Origin: Acetobacter garciniae
GTDB taxonomy: Bacteria; Pseudomonadota; Alphaproteobacteria; Acetobacterales; Acetobacteraceae
Direction: 5' to 3'
Assembly (NCBI RefSeq): GCF_017377735.1
Contig: NZ_JAFVMH010000002.1
Location: forward strand, 768,937 to 832,936
Length of the DNA stretch: 64,000 bases
Numbering within the stretch: position 1 is the stretch's first letter; every line of letters starts with the position of its first letter. Positions 16,554 to 25,884 of the stretch are shown in pieces. A program made the translations under genes and the position numbers. A model generated the notes under the pieces. That model saw only the letters and a program-made list of their open reading frames with translations, was not told the origin of the DNA and did no database searches.

Positions 16554-17285
16554 TCAGGCTTCCAGCCCGCCATCGACGGGAAAGGCAGCGCCCGTGACAT
16601 AAGAGGAGCGCGGCCCCGCAAGGAAGGACACCATGGACGCGATATCCTCCACCTTGCCGTAAGCGCCCGTGGCGACAAAGCTTGCGATCAGGGCCGCGAC
16701 ATCGCCTTCGGCCGGGTTGAGTTCCGTATCGATCGGGCCGGGTTCGACCACGTTGACGGTAATGCCGCGCGGGCCCAGGTCCCGGGCGACACCCTTGGCA
16801 AAGCCGCGCAGGGCGGCCTTGGTGGCGGCGTAAAGCGAAATACCGGGAAAGGGTGCGCGTTCCCCGAAAGCCGAGCCGATATAAATGATCCGCCCACCCT
16901 TGGTCATGTGCTTTGTCGCTTCCATGGTCTCGACCATGGCTGCCCGCACGTTCAGGTTGAGGATATGCTCGATCTGCTCCAGGCTCATCTCATCGATCGG
17001 GCCGGAAAAGAACGTGCCCGCATTGCAGATCAGCGCATCGATCCGGCCAAAGGCGGCCAGTGTCTGGGTAATGACCGCGCGGTTGCCGTCCATTGAAGCC
17101 CCATTGGCCTTGATGGCAACGGCCTTGCGGCCCAGAGCGCTGATTTCGGCCGTGACCTGCTCGGCCGCCGCGACGTTGCTGGAATAGGAAATGGCGATAT
17201 CGTAGCCATCGGCCGCGAGGGCGCGCGCGATGGAGGCACCGATGCCACGGCTGCCGCCGGTGACGATGGCAACGCGATGTGTCAT
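16554..17285 (-). CDS. SDR-family oxidoreductase (FabG-like)
   Basis: 243 residues from the ATG at 17285. The nucleotide-binding motif is T-G-G-S-R-G-I-G (9-16), C-N-A-G is at 87-90, and the catalytic set is S138, Y152 and K156 in Y-A-A-T-K. The C-terminus has V-T-G-A-A-F-P-V-D-G-G. A serine/asparagine pair after strand 2 (Y-S-S-N) suggests NADP preference. Substrate unknown; many paralogues exist in acetic acid bacteria. It lies 79 bases downstream of argC on the same strand and might be co-transcribed. Confidence 0.82.
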   Translation of the reverse strand: MTHRVAIVTGGSRGIGASIARALAADGYDIAISYSSNVAAAEQVTAEISALGRKAVAIKANGASMDGNRAVITQTLAAFGRIDALICNAGTFFSGPIDEMSLEQIEHILNLNVRAAMVETMEATKHMTKGGRIIYIGSAFGERAPFPGISLYAATKAALRGFAKGVARDLGPRGITVNVVEPGPIDTELNPAEGDVAALIASFVATGAYGKVEDIASMVSFLAGPRSSYVTGAAFPVDGGLEA

Positions 17286-17364
17286 GAGCAAAAACCTTTC
17301 TCTGTCATTCTGTCGATCCGCCCGTTCGCGCTTGCTGGCGTTGGGGCGGCACCGGCTTGCGGTG

Positions 17365-18279
17365 TCAGTCCAGCCCCAGCATGAGGCGGATATTCTGGAG
17401 CGCTGCCCCGGACGCACCCTTGCCCAGGTTGTCCAGCCGTGCGCTCAGCAGGGCCTGGCGGTTGCGCGGGCTGCCATGCACGCGCAGTTCCATCCTGTCG
17501 CTTCCGGCCAGGGCTTCGGCCGACAGGGTGGGTTCGGGGGAGAGAACACGCACATGGTCCTGGCCCGCATAATGCGTGGCCAGCACGGCGTGCAGGTCCT
17601 CGGCCGTGACATGCCCCGCCAGATCGTCAAGATGCAGCGGGATGGAGACAATCATGCCCTGGGCGAAATGCCCGGCAGAGGGCACGAAAACCGGTCGGCG
17701 GGTCAGGGCGGCGTGTTTGTGGATTTCGGGCACATGCTTGTGCTCCAGCGCCAGGCCGTACAGTTCAAAGGCCGGCCCGCCATCGCGTTCATGCGCTTCG
17801 ATCATGCTGCGGCCACCGCCACTATAGCCGCTGACCGCGTTGATGCAGACCGGGTAATCGGCTGGCAGCACGCCCGCGCGCACCAGGGGCCGCAGCAGGC
17901 CAACCGCCCCCGTGGGGTAGCAGCCGGGGTTGCTGACGCGCGGCGCGGTGGCAATGGCGTTCGCCTGTTCGGCTTCCAGTTCGGGAAAGCCATAAACCCA
18001 GCCCGGATCGGTACGGAACGCCGTGCTGGCGTCCAGAATGCGGGGGGCGGCATCTCCCAATGTCGCGGCAAGGGCCACGGCCTCGCGCGAGGCATCGTCG
18101 GGCAGGCAGAGCACGGCAAGGTCTGCGGCCTGCATGGCGTCGCGCCGCGCCGCGGGGTCCTTGCGCCGGGCCGGGTCGATGGAATGCAGCGTGACAGGCA
18201 GGGCGGCCAGGCGTTCGCGTATGCCAAGACCGGTGGTGCCTGCTTCACCGTCGATGAAAATGATGGGTTGGTGTGCCAT
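17365..18279 (-). CDS. argC: N-acetyl-gamma-glutamyl-phosphate reductase
   Basis: 304 residues from the ATG at 18279, the length of the short (type 2) ArgC family. The start region I-D-G-E-A-G-T-T-G-L-G-I holds the NADP loop. The catalytic cysteine is C120 in S-N-P-G-C-Y-P-T-G. The motif G-Y-S-G-G-G-R follows. It reduces N-acetylglutamyl phosphate to the semialdehyde in arginine synthesis. No other arg gene is adjacent. It is divergent from mazG. Confidence 0.92.
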   Translation of the reverse strand: MAHQPIIFIDGEAGTTGLGIRERLAALPVTLHSIDPARRKDPAARRDAMQAADLAVLCLPDDASREAVALAATLGDAAPRILDASTAFRTDPGWVYGFPELEAEQANAIATAPRVSNPGCYPTGAVGLLRPLVRAGVLPADYPVCINAVSGYSGGGRSMIEAHERDGGPAFELYGLALEHKHVPEIHKHAALTRRPVFVPSAGHFAQGMIVSIPLHLDDLAGHVTAEDLHAVLATHYAGQDHVRVLSPEPTLSAEALAGSDRMELRVHGSPRNRQALLSARLDNLGKGASGAALQNIRLMLGLD

Positions 18280-18428
18280 GCGTTGCTTCCTTCGGTACTG
18301 GCCGGGCCTTTCGGGCAGAATAGGCGCATCGGCCAGCCCCGCATAGACGGCGGGGGTTTTTATGGCACAATGCGCTGGCAGGAAAACCCCGCAACCGGCG
18401 GGAAGTAGGCAGGAGCAGGGCGCAGGGC

Positions 18429-19481
18429 ATGACCGTATCTTCAGCACCATCGGGCGCACCGCATACGGGTTCGGGCACTGGCGGGCCTGTCAGCAAGGCG
18501 GGCCATGAAGTTGCTACCGAACCGGGTCACGAACCGGACCATAAAGGGGGCAGCGAACCGCACAACATCTCTGCCGCCGGCCCGCACGAGGCAGCGCGGC
18601 AACTGGAGCGCCTGCTTGCCCTCATGGCCCGGCTGCGCGATCCCGCGGGGGGGTGCCCGTGGGACCGGGAACAGACATTCGAGACCATAGCCCCCTACGC
18701 GATCGAGGAAGCCTACGAGGTGCTGGACACCATCCAGCGGCAGGACTGGCGCGCCTTCCCCGATGAACTGGGCGATCTGCTGCTTCAGGTCGTGTATCAG
18801 GCGCGTATGGCCCAGGAACGCGGGCTGTTCGATTTTGCCACCGTCGCGCGCATGGTGACGGAAAAAATGATCCGCAGGCACCCGCATGTGACCTTCGGCC
18901 CCGACGTGCTGCAAGGCGCACGGCCGGCGGACGCGGCCAATCCCACGGCGCAAACAGGCCCTGATGCGCCGACTGCCCCGGCACAGGCCATGCCCGGTCA
19001 GTGGGAAAAGATAAAGGAGCGTGAACGCCAGAAATCGGCAGCACTGGGGCCCGATGGCACGGCCGCGGCGCCGCCCGGGGCGCTGGCTGGCGTGCCGCCA
19101 TCGCTTCCGGCCTTGCTACGCGCATCCAAGCTGGCCAGCCGTGCCGCCCGCGTGGGGTTCGACTGGCCCGATGTGGCGGGTGTTATGGAGAAAGTGCGCG
19201 AGGAAATAGACGAGTTTGCGGTGGAAATGCAAAGCGGCGATCACCCACGCATGCGCGACGAAATGGGGGATATCCTGTTTTCCGTCGCCAGTCTGGCGCG
19301 TCGGCTGAACCTGGACCCCGAAGCCTGCCTGCGCCAGGCGTGTGACAAGTTTACCCGCCGTTTTGAAGGTGTGGAGGGCCATCTGGCGGCCCAGGGGCTT
19401 TCCATGTCCGAGCAGAGTGTCGAAACGCTGGATGCGTTATGGCGCAAGGTCAAGAAAGCCGAAGCGGCGGCGGGGAAATAA
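18429..19481 (+). CDS. mazG: nucleoside triphosphate pyrophosphohydrolase MazG
   Basis: 350 residues, longer than the usual 260-280. The extra length is a low-complexity N-terminal segment (about 1-55, Gly/His/Pro-rich) and an insert of about 40 residues (160-205, Ala/Pro-rich) between the two MazG domains. Domain 1 has C-P-W-D-R-E-Q-T and E-E-A-Y-E-V; domain 2 has E-K-V-R-E-E-I-D-E-F and D-E-M-G-D-I-L-F-S. The ExxE...D metal sites are present. It hydrolyses NTPs to NMP and PPi for pool cleaning. The start may be downstream of 18429. A bidirectional terminator separates it from convergent htpG. Confidence 0.9.
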   Translation: MTVSSAPSGAPHTGSGTGGPVSKAGHEVATEPGHEPDHKGGSEPHNISAAGPHEAARQLERLLALMARLRDPAGGCPWDREQTFETIAPYAIEEAYEVLDTIQRQDWRAFPDELGDLLLQVVYQARMAQERGLFDFATVARMVTEKMIRRHPHVTFGPDVLQGARPADAANPTAQTGPDAPTAPAQAMPGQWEKIKERERQKSAALGPDGTAAAPPGALAGVPPSLPALLRASKLASRAARVGFDWPDVAGVMEKVREEIDEFAVEMQSGDHPRMRDEMGDILFSVASLARRLNLDPEACLRQACDKFTRRFEGVEGHLAAQGLSMSEQSVETLDALWRKVKKAEAAAGK

Positions 19482-19515
19482 AAAAACCGCCGCCCATGGT
19501 CACGGGCGGCGGTTT
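19481..19515. terminator. bidirectional terminator between mazG and htpG
   Basis: A perfect stem, AAAACCGCCGCCC with GGGCGGCGGTTTT, loop of eight bases. The A run on one side and T run on the other let it terminate both convergent genes. Confidence 0.9.
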
Positions 19516-19536
19516 TCCGGGCGGGGCTTTTGGGCC

Positions 19537-21414
19537 TCAGCCTGCGGCAGATGGGCTGCCGCCCGCCAGGTAGTCCATCACCCTGCGTGAAAAGACGTTG
19601 ATATCCTTGGGCGTATCGCCATTCTGGATACAGGCGACATCAAGCAGGATATGCGCCAGCGCATCGATGTTTTCGCCCGCCTGCACCTTGGCGGCGAGCG
19701 TATGCATGACCGGGTGCTTGGGGTTCAGTTCCAGAACCGGGGCGGACTCGGTCATGGCATGGCCGCTGCGCTGCATCATTCTCAGCAGTTGCATGTCCGG
19801 CCCGCCTTCGGGCGCGCTCAGCACCATGGCGGAAGACACCAGGCGGTCTGTCGCGCGTACGTCGGACACACTCTCCCCCAATGCGGTTTTCAGTGCGGGC
19901 AGCAGCACGTCCATATCCGCCTTCTGGGCCGGTGTTTCGTCCAGGATGCCGAATTTTTCAAGATCGTTCAGGCCATGCGCCACGTTGCACAGCTTCTTGC
20001 CTTCATAGGTGCCAAGCCGTTCGGGCCAGAAGGAATCAACCGGGTCGGCCAGCAGCAGAACCTCGATCCCGCGCGCCTTGAACCCTTCGATCTGCGGTGA
20101 CGCAGCCAGGATTTCAGCACTTTCACCCGTGACGTAATAAATGCTGTCCTGTTCGGGCTTGATGCGCGTGATATATTCGTCAAGCGAGGTCAGGCCATCC
20201 ACCGCGCTGGAATGAAAGCGGCTCAAAGCTGCGACTTCGGTGCGGTAGACCGGATCGTCCCACATGCCTTCCTTCAGCACGGGGCCGAAGTTTTCCCAAA
20301 ATGGCGTGTAGGTTTCCATATCCTTGCTGCGGGTTTTCAGCTCGTTCAGGACCTTGCTGGTCACCGCCTTGCGAATGCGCGCAAGCACCGGGGTCGCCTG
20401 CAACATCTCGCGCGAAACGTTCAGCGGCAGGTCTTCCGTATCGACAACACCTTGCACAAAGCGCAGCCAGGACGGCAGGATTTCGGCATCGTCCGTTATG
20501 AACATACGCCGGACATGCAGCCGCAGCTTGCTTTCACGCACCTGTTCGGCAAATTCGAGCGGGCGGGTGGAGGGAATGAACAGCAAGGCTGAAAATTCCA
20601 TCGTGCCTTCCGCACGCCAGTGCAGCGTATCCCACGGCTTGTCGAAGTTGTGGGTCAGGTGACGGTAGAATTCCTCAAGCTGTTCTTCCGTCACCTCGCT
20701 GCGTGGCTTGCGCCACAGGGCCGTGCCGTCATTGGCGGCTTCTTCCTGCCCGTCGCGCAGGATGGTGACAGGCCAGGCGATATGGTCGGACCATTTGCGG
20801 ATAATGGCCTGCAACCGCCACGGATCAAGGAACTCGTCCGCGTCGGATTTGATATGCAGCGTAATATCCGTGCCCGCCGTCTCACGCGTGGCGGGTTCGA
20901 GCGTGTAAGATCCCTTGCCGTCCGAAGACCAGCGCCAGGCCTCGTCCGAACCAGCCCGGCGGGACACCACGTCCACCTTGTCCGCCACCATGAAGGCCGC
21001 GTAAAACCCCACCCCGAACTGGCCGATAAGGCTGGGGCGGTCTTCGGGCTTGGCGTCTTCAAGCTGCTGGCCGAAGGCGCGCGTGCCGGAGCGGGCAATG
21101 GTGCCCAGGTTGTTTACCAGTTCGTCACGGCTCATGCCCGCGCCATCGTCGCTGATCATCAGCAGCCGGGCATCCCTGTCCGGGTTGATGCTGATCTTGG
21201 CATTCTCGGGCAGGGCGCGCGCGCCATCCGTCAGCGCTTCGAACCGCCTGCGATCGGTGGCGTCGGCGGCGTTGGCCACCAGTTCGCGCAGGAAGATCTC
21301 GCGCTCGGAATAAAGGGAATGGACCACCAGATCGAGCAGACGTCCGACCTCGGCGCTGAATTCACGCGTCTCGCTGCCTGGGTTTGAAGCATTGCCTGGG
21401 GCTGTCTCTGTCAT
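19537..21414 (-). CDS. htpG: molecular chaperone HtpG (Hsp90)
   Basis: 625 residues, normal length. The GHKL ATPase domain (about 15-230) has [27 protein letters not shown] and [10 protein letters not shown]. The middle domain has the conserved catalytic-loop arginine region ([15 protein letters not shown]). The C-terminal dimerisation part ends near L-A-G-G. It is an ATP-dependent cytosolic chaperone. Single gene, convergent with mazG. Confidence 0.96.
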   Translation of the reverse strand: MTETAPGNASNPGSETREFSAEVGRLLDLVVHSLYSEREIFLRELVANAADATDRRRFEALTDGARALPENAKISINPDRDARLLMISDDGAGMSRDELVNNLGTIARSGTRAFGQQLEDAKPEDRPSLIGQFGVGFYAAFMVADKVDVVSRRAGSDEAWRWSSDGKGSYTLEPATRETAGTDITLHIKSDADEFLDPWRLQAIIRKWSDHIAWPVTILRDGQEEAANDGTALWRKPRSEVTEEQLEEFYRHLTHNFDKPWDTLHWRAEGTMEFSALLFIPSTRPLEFAEQVRESKLRLHVRRMFITDDAEILPSWLRFVQGVVDTEDLPLNVSREMLQATPVLARIRKAVTSKVLNELKTRSKDMETYTPFWENFGPVLKEGMWDDPVYRTEVAALSRFHSSAVDGLTSLDEYITRIKPEQDSIYYVTGESAEILAASPQIEGFKARGIEVLLLADPVDSFWPERLGTYEGKKLCNVAHGLNDLEKFGILDETPAQKADMDVLLPALKTALGESVSDVRATDRLVSSAMVLSAPEGGPDMQLLRMMQRSGHAMTESAPVLELNPKHPVMHTLAAKVQAGENIDALAHILLDVACIQNGDTPKDINVFSRRVMDYLAGGSPSAAG

Positions 21415-21549
21415 ACCTGATTCCCGCGTCTGTTATCGGTGCCCACGCAATAAGGAATGAATGGAGTCGTGGGACATCCCGCACTGTTTTTTATCATATA
21501 GACAGACATGTAAATGCCGTAATGTGTTTTCAATGCCCCCGGACGCTCT

Positions 21550-22476
21550 CTAGCGACGATGGGCCGAAAAATCATCCAGCAGGGCCTCCACCAGCCGGGC
21601 GATGGCATCGGCCAGCCGCCCGAATCCCGCATGCGGGGCGTGTGTGGCCTCATCCATATACAGGCTGCGGCGGATTTCGATCTGCAAGGCATGCTGGGGC
21701 GTGCGCCCGTCATGCGGTCGGCCGTAATGCTGGGTGATGTAGCCGCCCGCATAGGGCGTATTGCGCGCGGTACTATACCCCAGCCCCTGCACGATCCGTT
21801 CCGCCGTTTCCACGAACGTGTTGGCGCAGGCCGCGCCATGCCGATCACCCAGCACGAAATCGGCCGTTTCGTTATCGGGCATGTCGGGCATGGAATGCAG
21901 GTCCAGCAATAGGCACAGCCCGTATCGGCGGCGGGTCTGGTCCAGCAGGTCGGCCAGGGTGGTGTGGTAGGGCATCCAGTAATTGCGGATACGCAAGGCG
22001 GCCTCGGAAAAGGGCAGGCGCGCGCGGTAAATGGGGCGCTGGTTGCCCGTCATGCGCGGGATGGAACCCAGGCCCGCCAGCCCGCGTTCGGTCGGGCGCA
22101 CGAAAGAGGGAATGGTGCCGTGGAACATGCGTGTATCCAGGTCCCAGGCGGCGCGGTTGGGGTCGCAGAACACACGCGGAAAAGTTGCCTGCACCAGCGT
22201 CGGCCCCAGCGCGTTGGCGGGTTGGGCCAGAAGGTCGATATAGCTGTCCTCTCCACTGCGCAGCACGGCCAGAGGCTGGCGCGACGCCTGGACGAAACGC
22301 TCGGGGTAGAAGCGCCCCGAATGGGGTGATGCCAGGACAATGGGCGTCTGGACCGTGCCGGAGACCATGACCGGTGGCGGTGCGGCCTGGCGTTGGGCCA
22401 TGTCCACCACGGCCCCTTCCACTCCGGGCAGGGTGGGGGGGAAGGTGGCGAGTGCGCTGGGCAGAAGGGCGTGCAT
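21550..22476 (-). CDS. N-formylglutamate amidohydrolase-family protein
   Basis: About 308 residues from the ATG at 22476; an ATG four codons upstream (22488) directly abuts the GGGAG ribosome site, which makes it less likely. The motifs P-H-S-G-R-F-Y-P (near 50), S-G-E-D-S-Y-I-D, D-L-H-S-M-P and the H/E-containing segment Y-I-T-Q-H-Y-G-R-P fit the FGase (HutG-like) family, zinc hydrolases that release formate from N-formylglutamate in histidine breakdown. No hut genes are nearby, so the physiological substrate is open. It is 135 bases upstream of htpG on the same strand. Confidence 0.8.
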   Translation of the reverse strand: MHALLPSALATFPPTLPGVEGAVVDMAQRQAAPPPVMVSGTVQTPIVLASPHSGRFYPERFVQASRQPLAVLRSGEDSYIDLLAQPANALGPTLVQATFPRVFCDPNRAAWDLDTRMFHGTIPSFVRPTERGLAGLGSIPRMTGNQRPIYRARLPFSEAALRIRNYWMPYHTTLADLLDQTRRRYGLCLLLDLHSMPDMPDNETADFVLGDRHGAACANTFVETAERIVQGLGYSTARNTPYAGGYITQHYGRPHDGRTPQHALQIEIRRSLYMDEATHAPHAGFGRLADAIARLVEALLDDFSAHRR

Positions 22477-22555
22477 AAAATTTTTCATCTCCCGCCATTT
22501 TGGAGGCTTGCGCGCACAACGCAAGAAGGATAAAAGGCCACCACACATCGGGAAT

Positions 22556-22630
22556 GGGCGCATAGCTCAGCGGTAGAGCACTACCTTGACATGGTAGGGG
22601 TCACAGGTTCAATCCCTGTTGCGCCCACCA
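22556..22630 (+). tRNA. tRNA-Val (GAC)
   Basis: 75 bases folding as a cloverleaf. The acceptor arm GGGCGCA pairs with TGCGCCC, with encoded ACCA at the end. The D arm is GCTC-AGCGGTA-GAGC. The anticodon arm CTACC-TTGACAT-GGTAG shows anticodon GAC (valine), and the T arm is CACAG-GTTCAAT-CCCTG-like. It is followed by a long stretch without genes. Confidence 0.93.
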
Positions 22631-23454
22631 TTCCCGGATCGCAGAATTCTGCGGTTTTTGCCATGTCATTCCACCAAAGCAAAAAGCCTCTCAGTGGCAA
22701 TTATCGGCATTAACCGGCACGTAACAGCAATGCGTGTCGTGCTAAATCTGTGCCAGATATTTCACTATTGTTCCCGTTTCTGGCAAATCTTGCCGTTGTC
22801 TGCCTTGAGTTTGATACGCATCTGGCATCCTTTTGGCGTAACGAGCTACGATTCTCATCACTGACCAGACAAGGGCCGGCAATTGGAGCTATGGCGGCGC
22901 AGGGAAGGTCACATCGCAAATCAGCCCTTAGGGGGCAGCTCCTCGCGTCTCACTGATCCGGGCGTCGGTCGCCATGGGCGTGGCCCATGGCCTGAAGTTC
23001 GATGGTCGGGGCAGGTATTCTGCTGCTGCATGTATGAGCGTTGTTTTTGGTGCGCTCGCATCCCGGGAATTGTAGTCGATAATGCTGCGCGCGCCCATAC
23101 TGTTGCGGGCCAGTAGAAAAAATCGGTTCAGGTCGTGGTGGCGTCCTTCTGGGTGCGTGCGATAAATAACCGCATAAGCGGCATTCCAGCGTTACATGAG
23201 CGCATCATTTTCTTCATAGTCCTGATATGCTGGCACTCCGTGCATTTCCTGGGGCAAAGCGCCCGGCATCTACGGGGCGGATCGCACCGTTCTTCGATGG
23301 CCTGATGCCAATAGAATTTGGCATAAATCCTGAATCTAGATTAATTATGTGATCGTACGCATCAAAACCCGAAACATGCAGGTGGTTAAGGAATCGCGAT
23401 CGTGTTGTGAGTTTGAATATAAAACACATAACCCATGCAGCCAGGGCGCCCAAG
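22631..23454. other. long non-coding stretch after tRNA-Val
   Basis: 824 bases with no convincing gene. Base composition drops toward AT-rich as it nears the next gene. It contains a perfect 9-bp inverted repeat at 22971-22991. Short open frames here have no start signal or family features. I found no second copy of the tRNA 3' end that would mark an integrated element. Confidence 0.5.
22971..22991. repeat. perfect 9-bp inverted repeat
   Basis: GCCATGGGC and GCCCATGGC separated by GTG. No T tract follows, so a terminator role is doubtful. Confidence 0.6.
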
Positions 23455-25104
23455 ATGACATCAAAGCTAAAGCTATTTATTCTATATTTTTTATTTTCTG
23501 CGATTGCCGGGCTGTCATGCTTCGTGTTTGGCAATCACATGTATATCGATTCCGATGAGGCCAATTACGCCCTGGCAGTGCAGGATATGGCGCAGGGGAA
23601 CTTTTTTTTAAAGAAATGGATATTCTCGCCGGATAATTTTTGGGTCATTGATTTGATGGGGATGCATGTCCTTACCACTCTATTAGGAAGCACACCCGTT
23701 ATACCTCATGTTATGGCGGCTTTGTGGTGGGGCGGTGTTACGTTTCTCTGCTTGATATTGTGCAACATGTCCTGCAAAGAGCCGTCTTGGAAGCGTTGCC
23801 TTCCCGTTATAGTGTTCATAGCGCTGATGCCACTTTACGATCATGGGCCGGAAAACTTCATAACCTACATACCTTATCATGTCGGTACGGTATTTTACGG
23901 ATTGTGTATTTTCGTGGCCATACAGGCCCTTCTTGACGGAAGAAATAACATCCTTCCTCTCTTGATGGTGTTTTTGTGTGCCACACTGATATCGACATCT
24001 GATTTCTTTGGTGTCGTGACAGCGATAATTCCAGCATTTGCGGCATTGATTTTCAATATGAAATCAGACCGGGTCCGACGGTCTGTCTCTCAAATAACCG
24101 TGGCGCTCCTATGCGGATTTATTATGTCGAAAATCCTCCACGGTCTTGTTGCCAGGAATGGGGGATTTCATGCACTGGACATTCACCCAAGATTTGTCGC
24201 GTTTGATGCCCTGCCGACCCGTATAATATACACGATCCAGTCTGTGCTTGATTTCTTCGGCGTGGATTTTTTTGGAAAACGGCTGGGAAGTTCATTGATT
24301 TGTATGCTGCGGGCGATTCCTTTTGTGGGAATGGTTTATGGTGTCTTTCTATTGGTAAGGAAAGTCACGCCAAGCACATTCAATAGATATGATTATTTGT
24401 CTCAGGCGTTTTTCATCGGGTTTTGTATAGATTTCCTGGCGGCCTTCCTGTCGGATTTTTACTTGGAAAAAGAAGATATCATCAGATATTTTCTGCCGTC
24501 ATTCCTGTATTTCGTATTATTTTTTGCCAGAACATGTCGCATAACGCCCGCCATGTTTTATGTGCCCATATTGGTAACACTGGTCATTTATCCCTTTGCA
24601 TGGAGGAACATGTCCCGCCAGAAAGCTGACCCTTTTCATGTCGGTCATCAGCTTAATGCAAGCCCTCTCATTCACGTTCTTAACGATAACAACCTGCACA
24701 GAGGGTACGCCGGATATTGGGAAGGCTCCCTGGTCACCTATCAGAGTGGGGGAAAGATTGTATCCCGAGCGATATATGATGAACATGCTTCCGATCGTCA
24801 GAAGAAATGTAATCTCTATCCCTACCAATGGCTATCCAGACTGGATTGGTATGCCAAACAGAATATCGCAGATGAAAAATATTTATTCTTTATAACGCAC
24901 AACTCTGTTCCGAATGATAATAAAGAGATGCTCCGTAGGCGGGATGTGTTCAATACGTTCGGAACTCCGGTTAAGTCTTTGAGTGTCGGTGACAATACCA
25001 ATATAGATATCTATGAAGAAAGCACTGTTGAGGCCTGCTCAAGCCTGTTCATAACATATCTGTTCGACAGGGACGACCCGCCCCGGGCGATCGGTCAGCG
25101 ATAA
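23455..25104 (+). CDS. polytopic membrane protein, GT-C glycosyltransferase-like
   Basis: 549 residues from the ATG at 23455; a GTG at 23407 is also possible. About ten to twelve hydrophobic segments fill the first 400 residues. The first external loop has Y-I-D-S-D-E-A-N-Y (about residues 31-39), the acidic D/E placement seen in GT-C enzymes of the ArnT/PMT type, which move sugars from polyprenyl phosphate carriers on the periplasmic side. A soluble C-terminal part of about 130 residues follows. Codon use and base composition are clearly AT-richer than the neighbours. It lies downstream of a tRNA gene, so acquisition by transfer is plausible. No other surface-sugar gene is adjacent; substrate unknown. 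Confidence 0.6.
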   Translation: MTSKLKLFILYFLFSAIAGLSCFVFGNHMYIDSDEANYALAVQDMAQGNFFLKKWIFSPDNFWVIDLMGMHVLTTLLGSTPVIPHVMAALWWGGVTFLCLILCNMSCKEPSWKRCLPVIVFIALMPLYDHGPENFITYIPYHVGTVFYGLCIFVAIQALLDGRNNILPLLMVFLCATLISTSDFFGVVTAIIPAFAALIFNMKSDRVRRSVSQITVALLCGFIMSKILHGLVARNGGFHALDIHPRFVAFDALPTRIIYTIQSVLDFFGVDFFGKRLGSSLICMLRAIPFVGMVYGVFLLVRKVTPSTFNRYDYLSQAFFIGFCIDFLAAFLSDFYLEKEDIIRYFLPSFLYFVLFFARTCRITPAMFYVPILVTLVIYPFAWRNMSRQKADPFHVGHQLNASPLIHVLNDNNLHRGYAGYWEGSLVTYQSGGKIVSRAIYDEHASDRQKKCNLYPYQWLSRLDWYAKQNIADEKYLFFITHNSVPNDNKEMLRRRDVFNTFGTPVKSLSVGDNTNIDIYEESTVEACSSLFITYLFDRDDPPRAIGQR

Positions 25105-25178
25105 TCTGGTCGGTGGGTTGGTTCCCGCTTTTTCGGGCTATTCCAAAAAAGCTTCCGCCCTGTGCCGGGTCGTCCGAT

Positions 25179-25230
25179 GCACTTTGCCTTGCCAGGTGTC
25201 GTTTTCGCGACCGGTTGCGGGGCAAAGTGC
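25179..25230. repeat. 10-bp inverted repeat in intergenic region
   Basis: GCACTTTGCC (25179-25188) and GGCAAAGTGC (25221-25230) flank 32 bases. It lies in the gap after the GT-C-like gene. Function unknown. Confidence 0.5.
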
Positions 25231-25303
25231 TGGCATGTTGCTGATGGATGGAAGAGCTGGTCCAGGCATTACGCAATCGCTGTGCCTTTTATGGACCGCC
25301 TTG

Positions 25304-25334
25304 GCCTGCTCTTTTCGAACCAAAAAGAGCAGGC
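25304..25334. terminator. hairpin between convergent genes, possible terminator
   Basis: GCCTGCTCTTTT pairs with AAAAGAGCAGGC around a short loop (CGAACCA). It lies between the convergent genes ending at 25104 and 25375. It lacks a T tract after the stem, so termination is a guess from position. Confidence 0.45.
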
Positions 25335-25374
25335 ATGACAGTGTACGTTTTAGCGCAAGGCGGCACGGAGCGGT

Positions 25375-25752
25375 CTAGTTTTCAGGCGAGGTTTCGGCGT
25401 GGGGCGGTGTGGTTTTCGGGTAAGTTCCCGTTCCGCTCTTGTATTTGCCGGGCTGGGTCGTATGGGACGGTGCCAGGGGCGCTTTTGTCGTCTCGCTCGA
25501 ATCCGCGGGCTTGTTGTTGGGCGGCGGCTGGGTGCCGGGCTGTTCGTCAACGGTGCGGGGGTTGTTCCACAACTTGTCTGACGGTTCCACGCGCTTGCCG
25601 CTTTTATCCTGCGCGGCGGGCGGCGATTTGCCGACCTGCGATGCAGCGGAATTGGCCGTAGGGGCCGTATTGCTGCCAGCCTGCGCCAGGGCAAGTGCCG
25701 GTGTTGCGACAAGTGCCGTTCCCAGAAGGAGAGAATGGAATTTGAATGACAT
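25375..25752 (-). CDS. small secreted Pro/Thr/Ser-rich protein of unknown function
   Basis: 125 residues. A clear Sec signal (M-S-F-K-F-H, hydrophobic, A-L-A-L-A-Q-A, cleavage near residue 25) precedes a low-complexity hydrophilic chain rich in Pro, Thr, Ser, Asn and Lys, with no predicted fold and no cysteine. It is probably a disordered periplasmic or surface protein. No family recognised. It lies 132 bases beyond the end of the HAD gene on the same strand. Confidence 0.6.
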   Translation of the reverse strand: MSFKFHSLLLGTALVATPALALAQAGSNTAPTANSAASQVGKSPPAAQDKSGKRVEPSDKLWNNPRTVDEQPGTQPPPNNKPADSSETTKAPLAPSHTTQPGKYKSGTGTYPKTTPPHAETSPEN

Positions 25753-25884
25753 GATCTTCCTCTCTGTATCGTGTCATGAAAGCCTCCTCACAGAACGGGC
25801 GGGTTTTCCGAGGGTTCCCTTTTTCTTTTGCGGCCTTGCAGGCATGCCCTTGCAGGCGCGTGTTTTGCCTTCCAGTTTTGCTGC

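Noticed and set aside
23214..23534. 106-residue minus-strand frame overlapping the GT-C-like gene
   Set aside because: No ribosome site or family features; it overlaps the better supported plus-strand gene.
22556..25104. Integrated genomic island with attL/attR at tRNA-Val
   Set aside because: No second copy of the tRNA 3' end and no integrase gene were found in the window.
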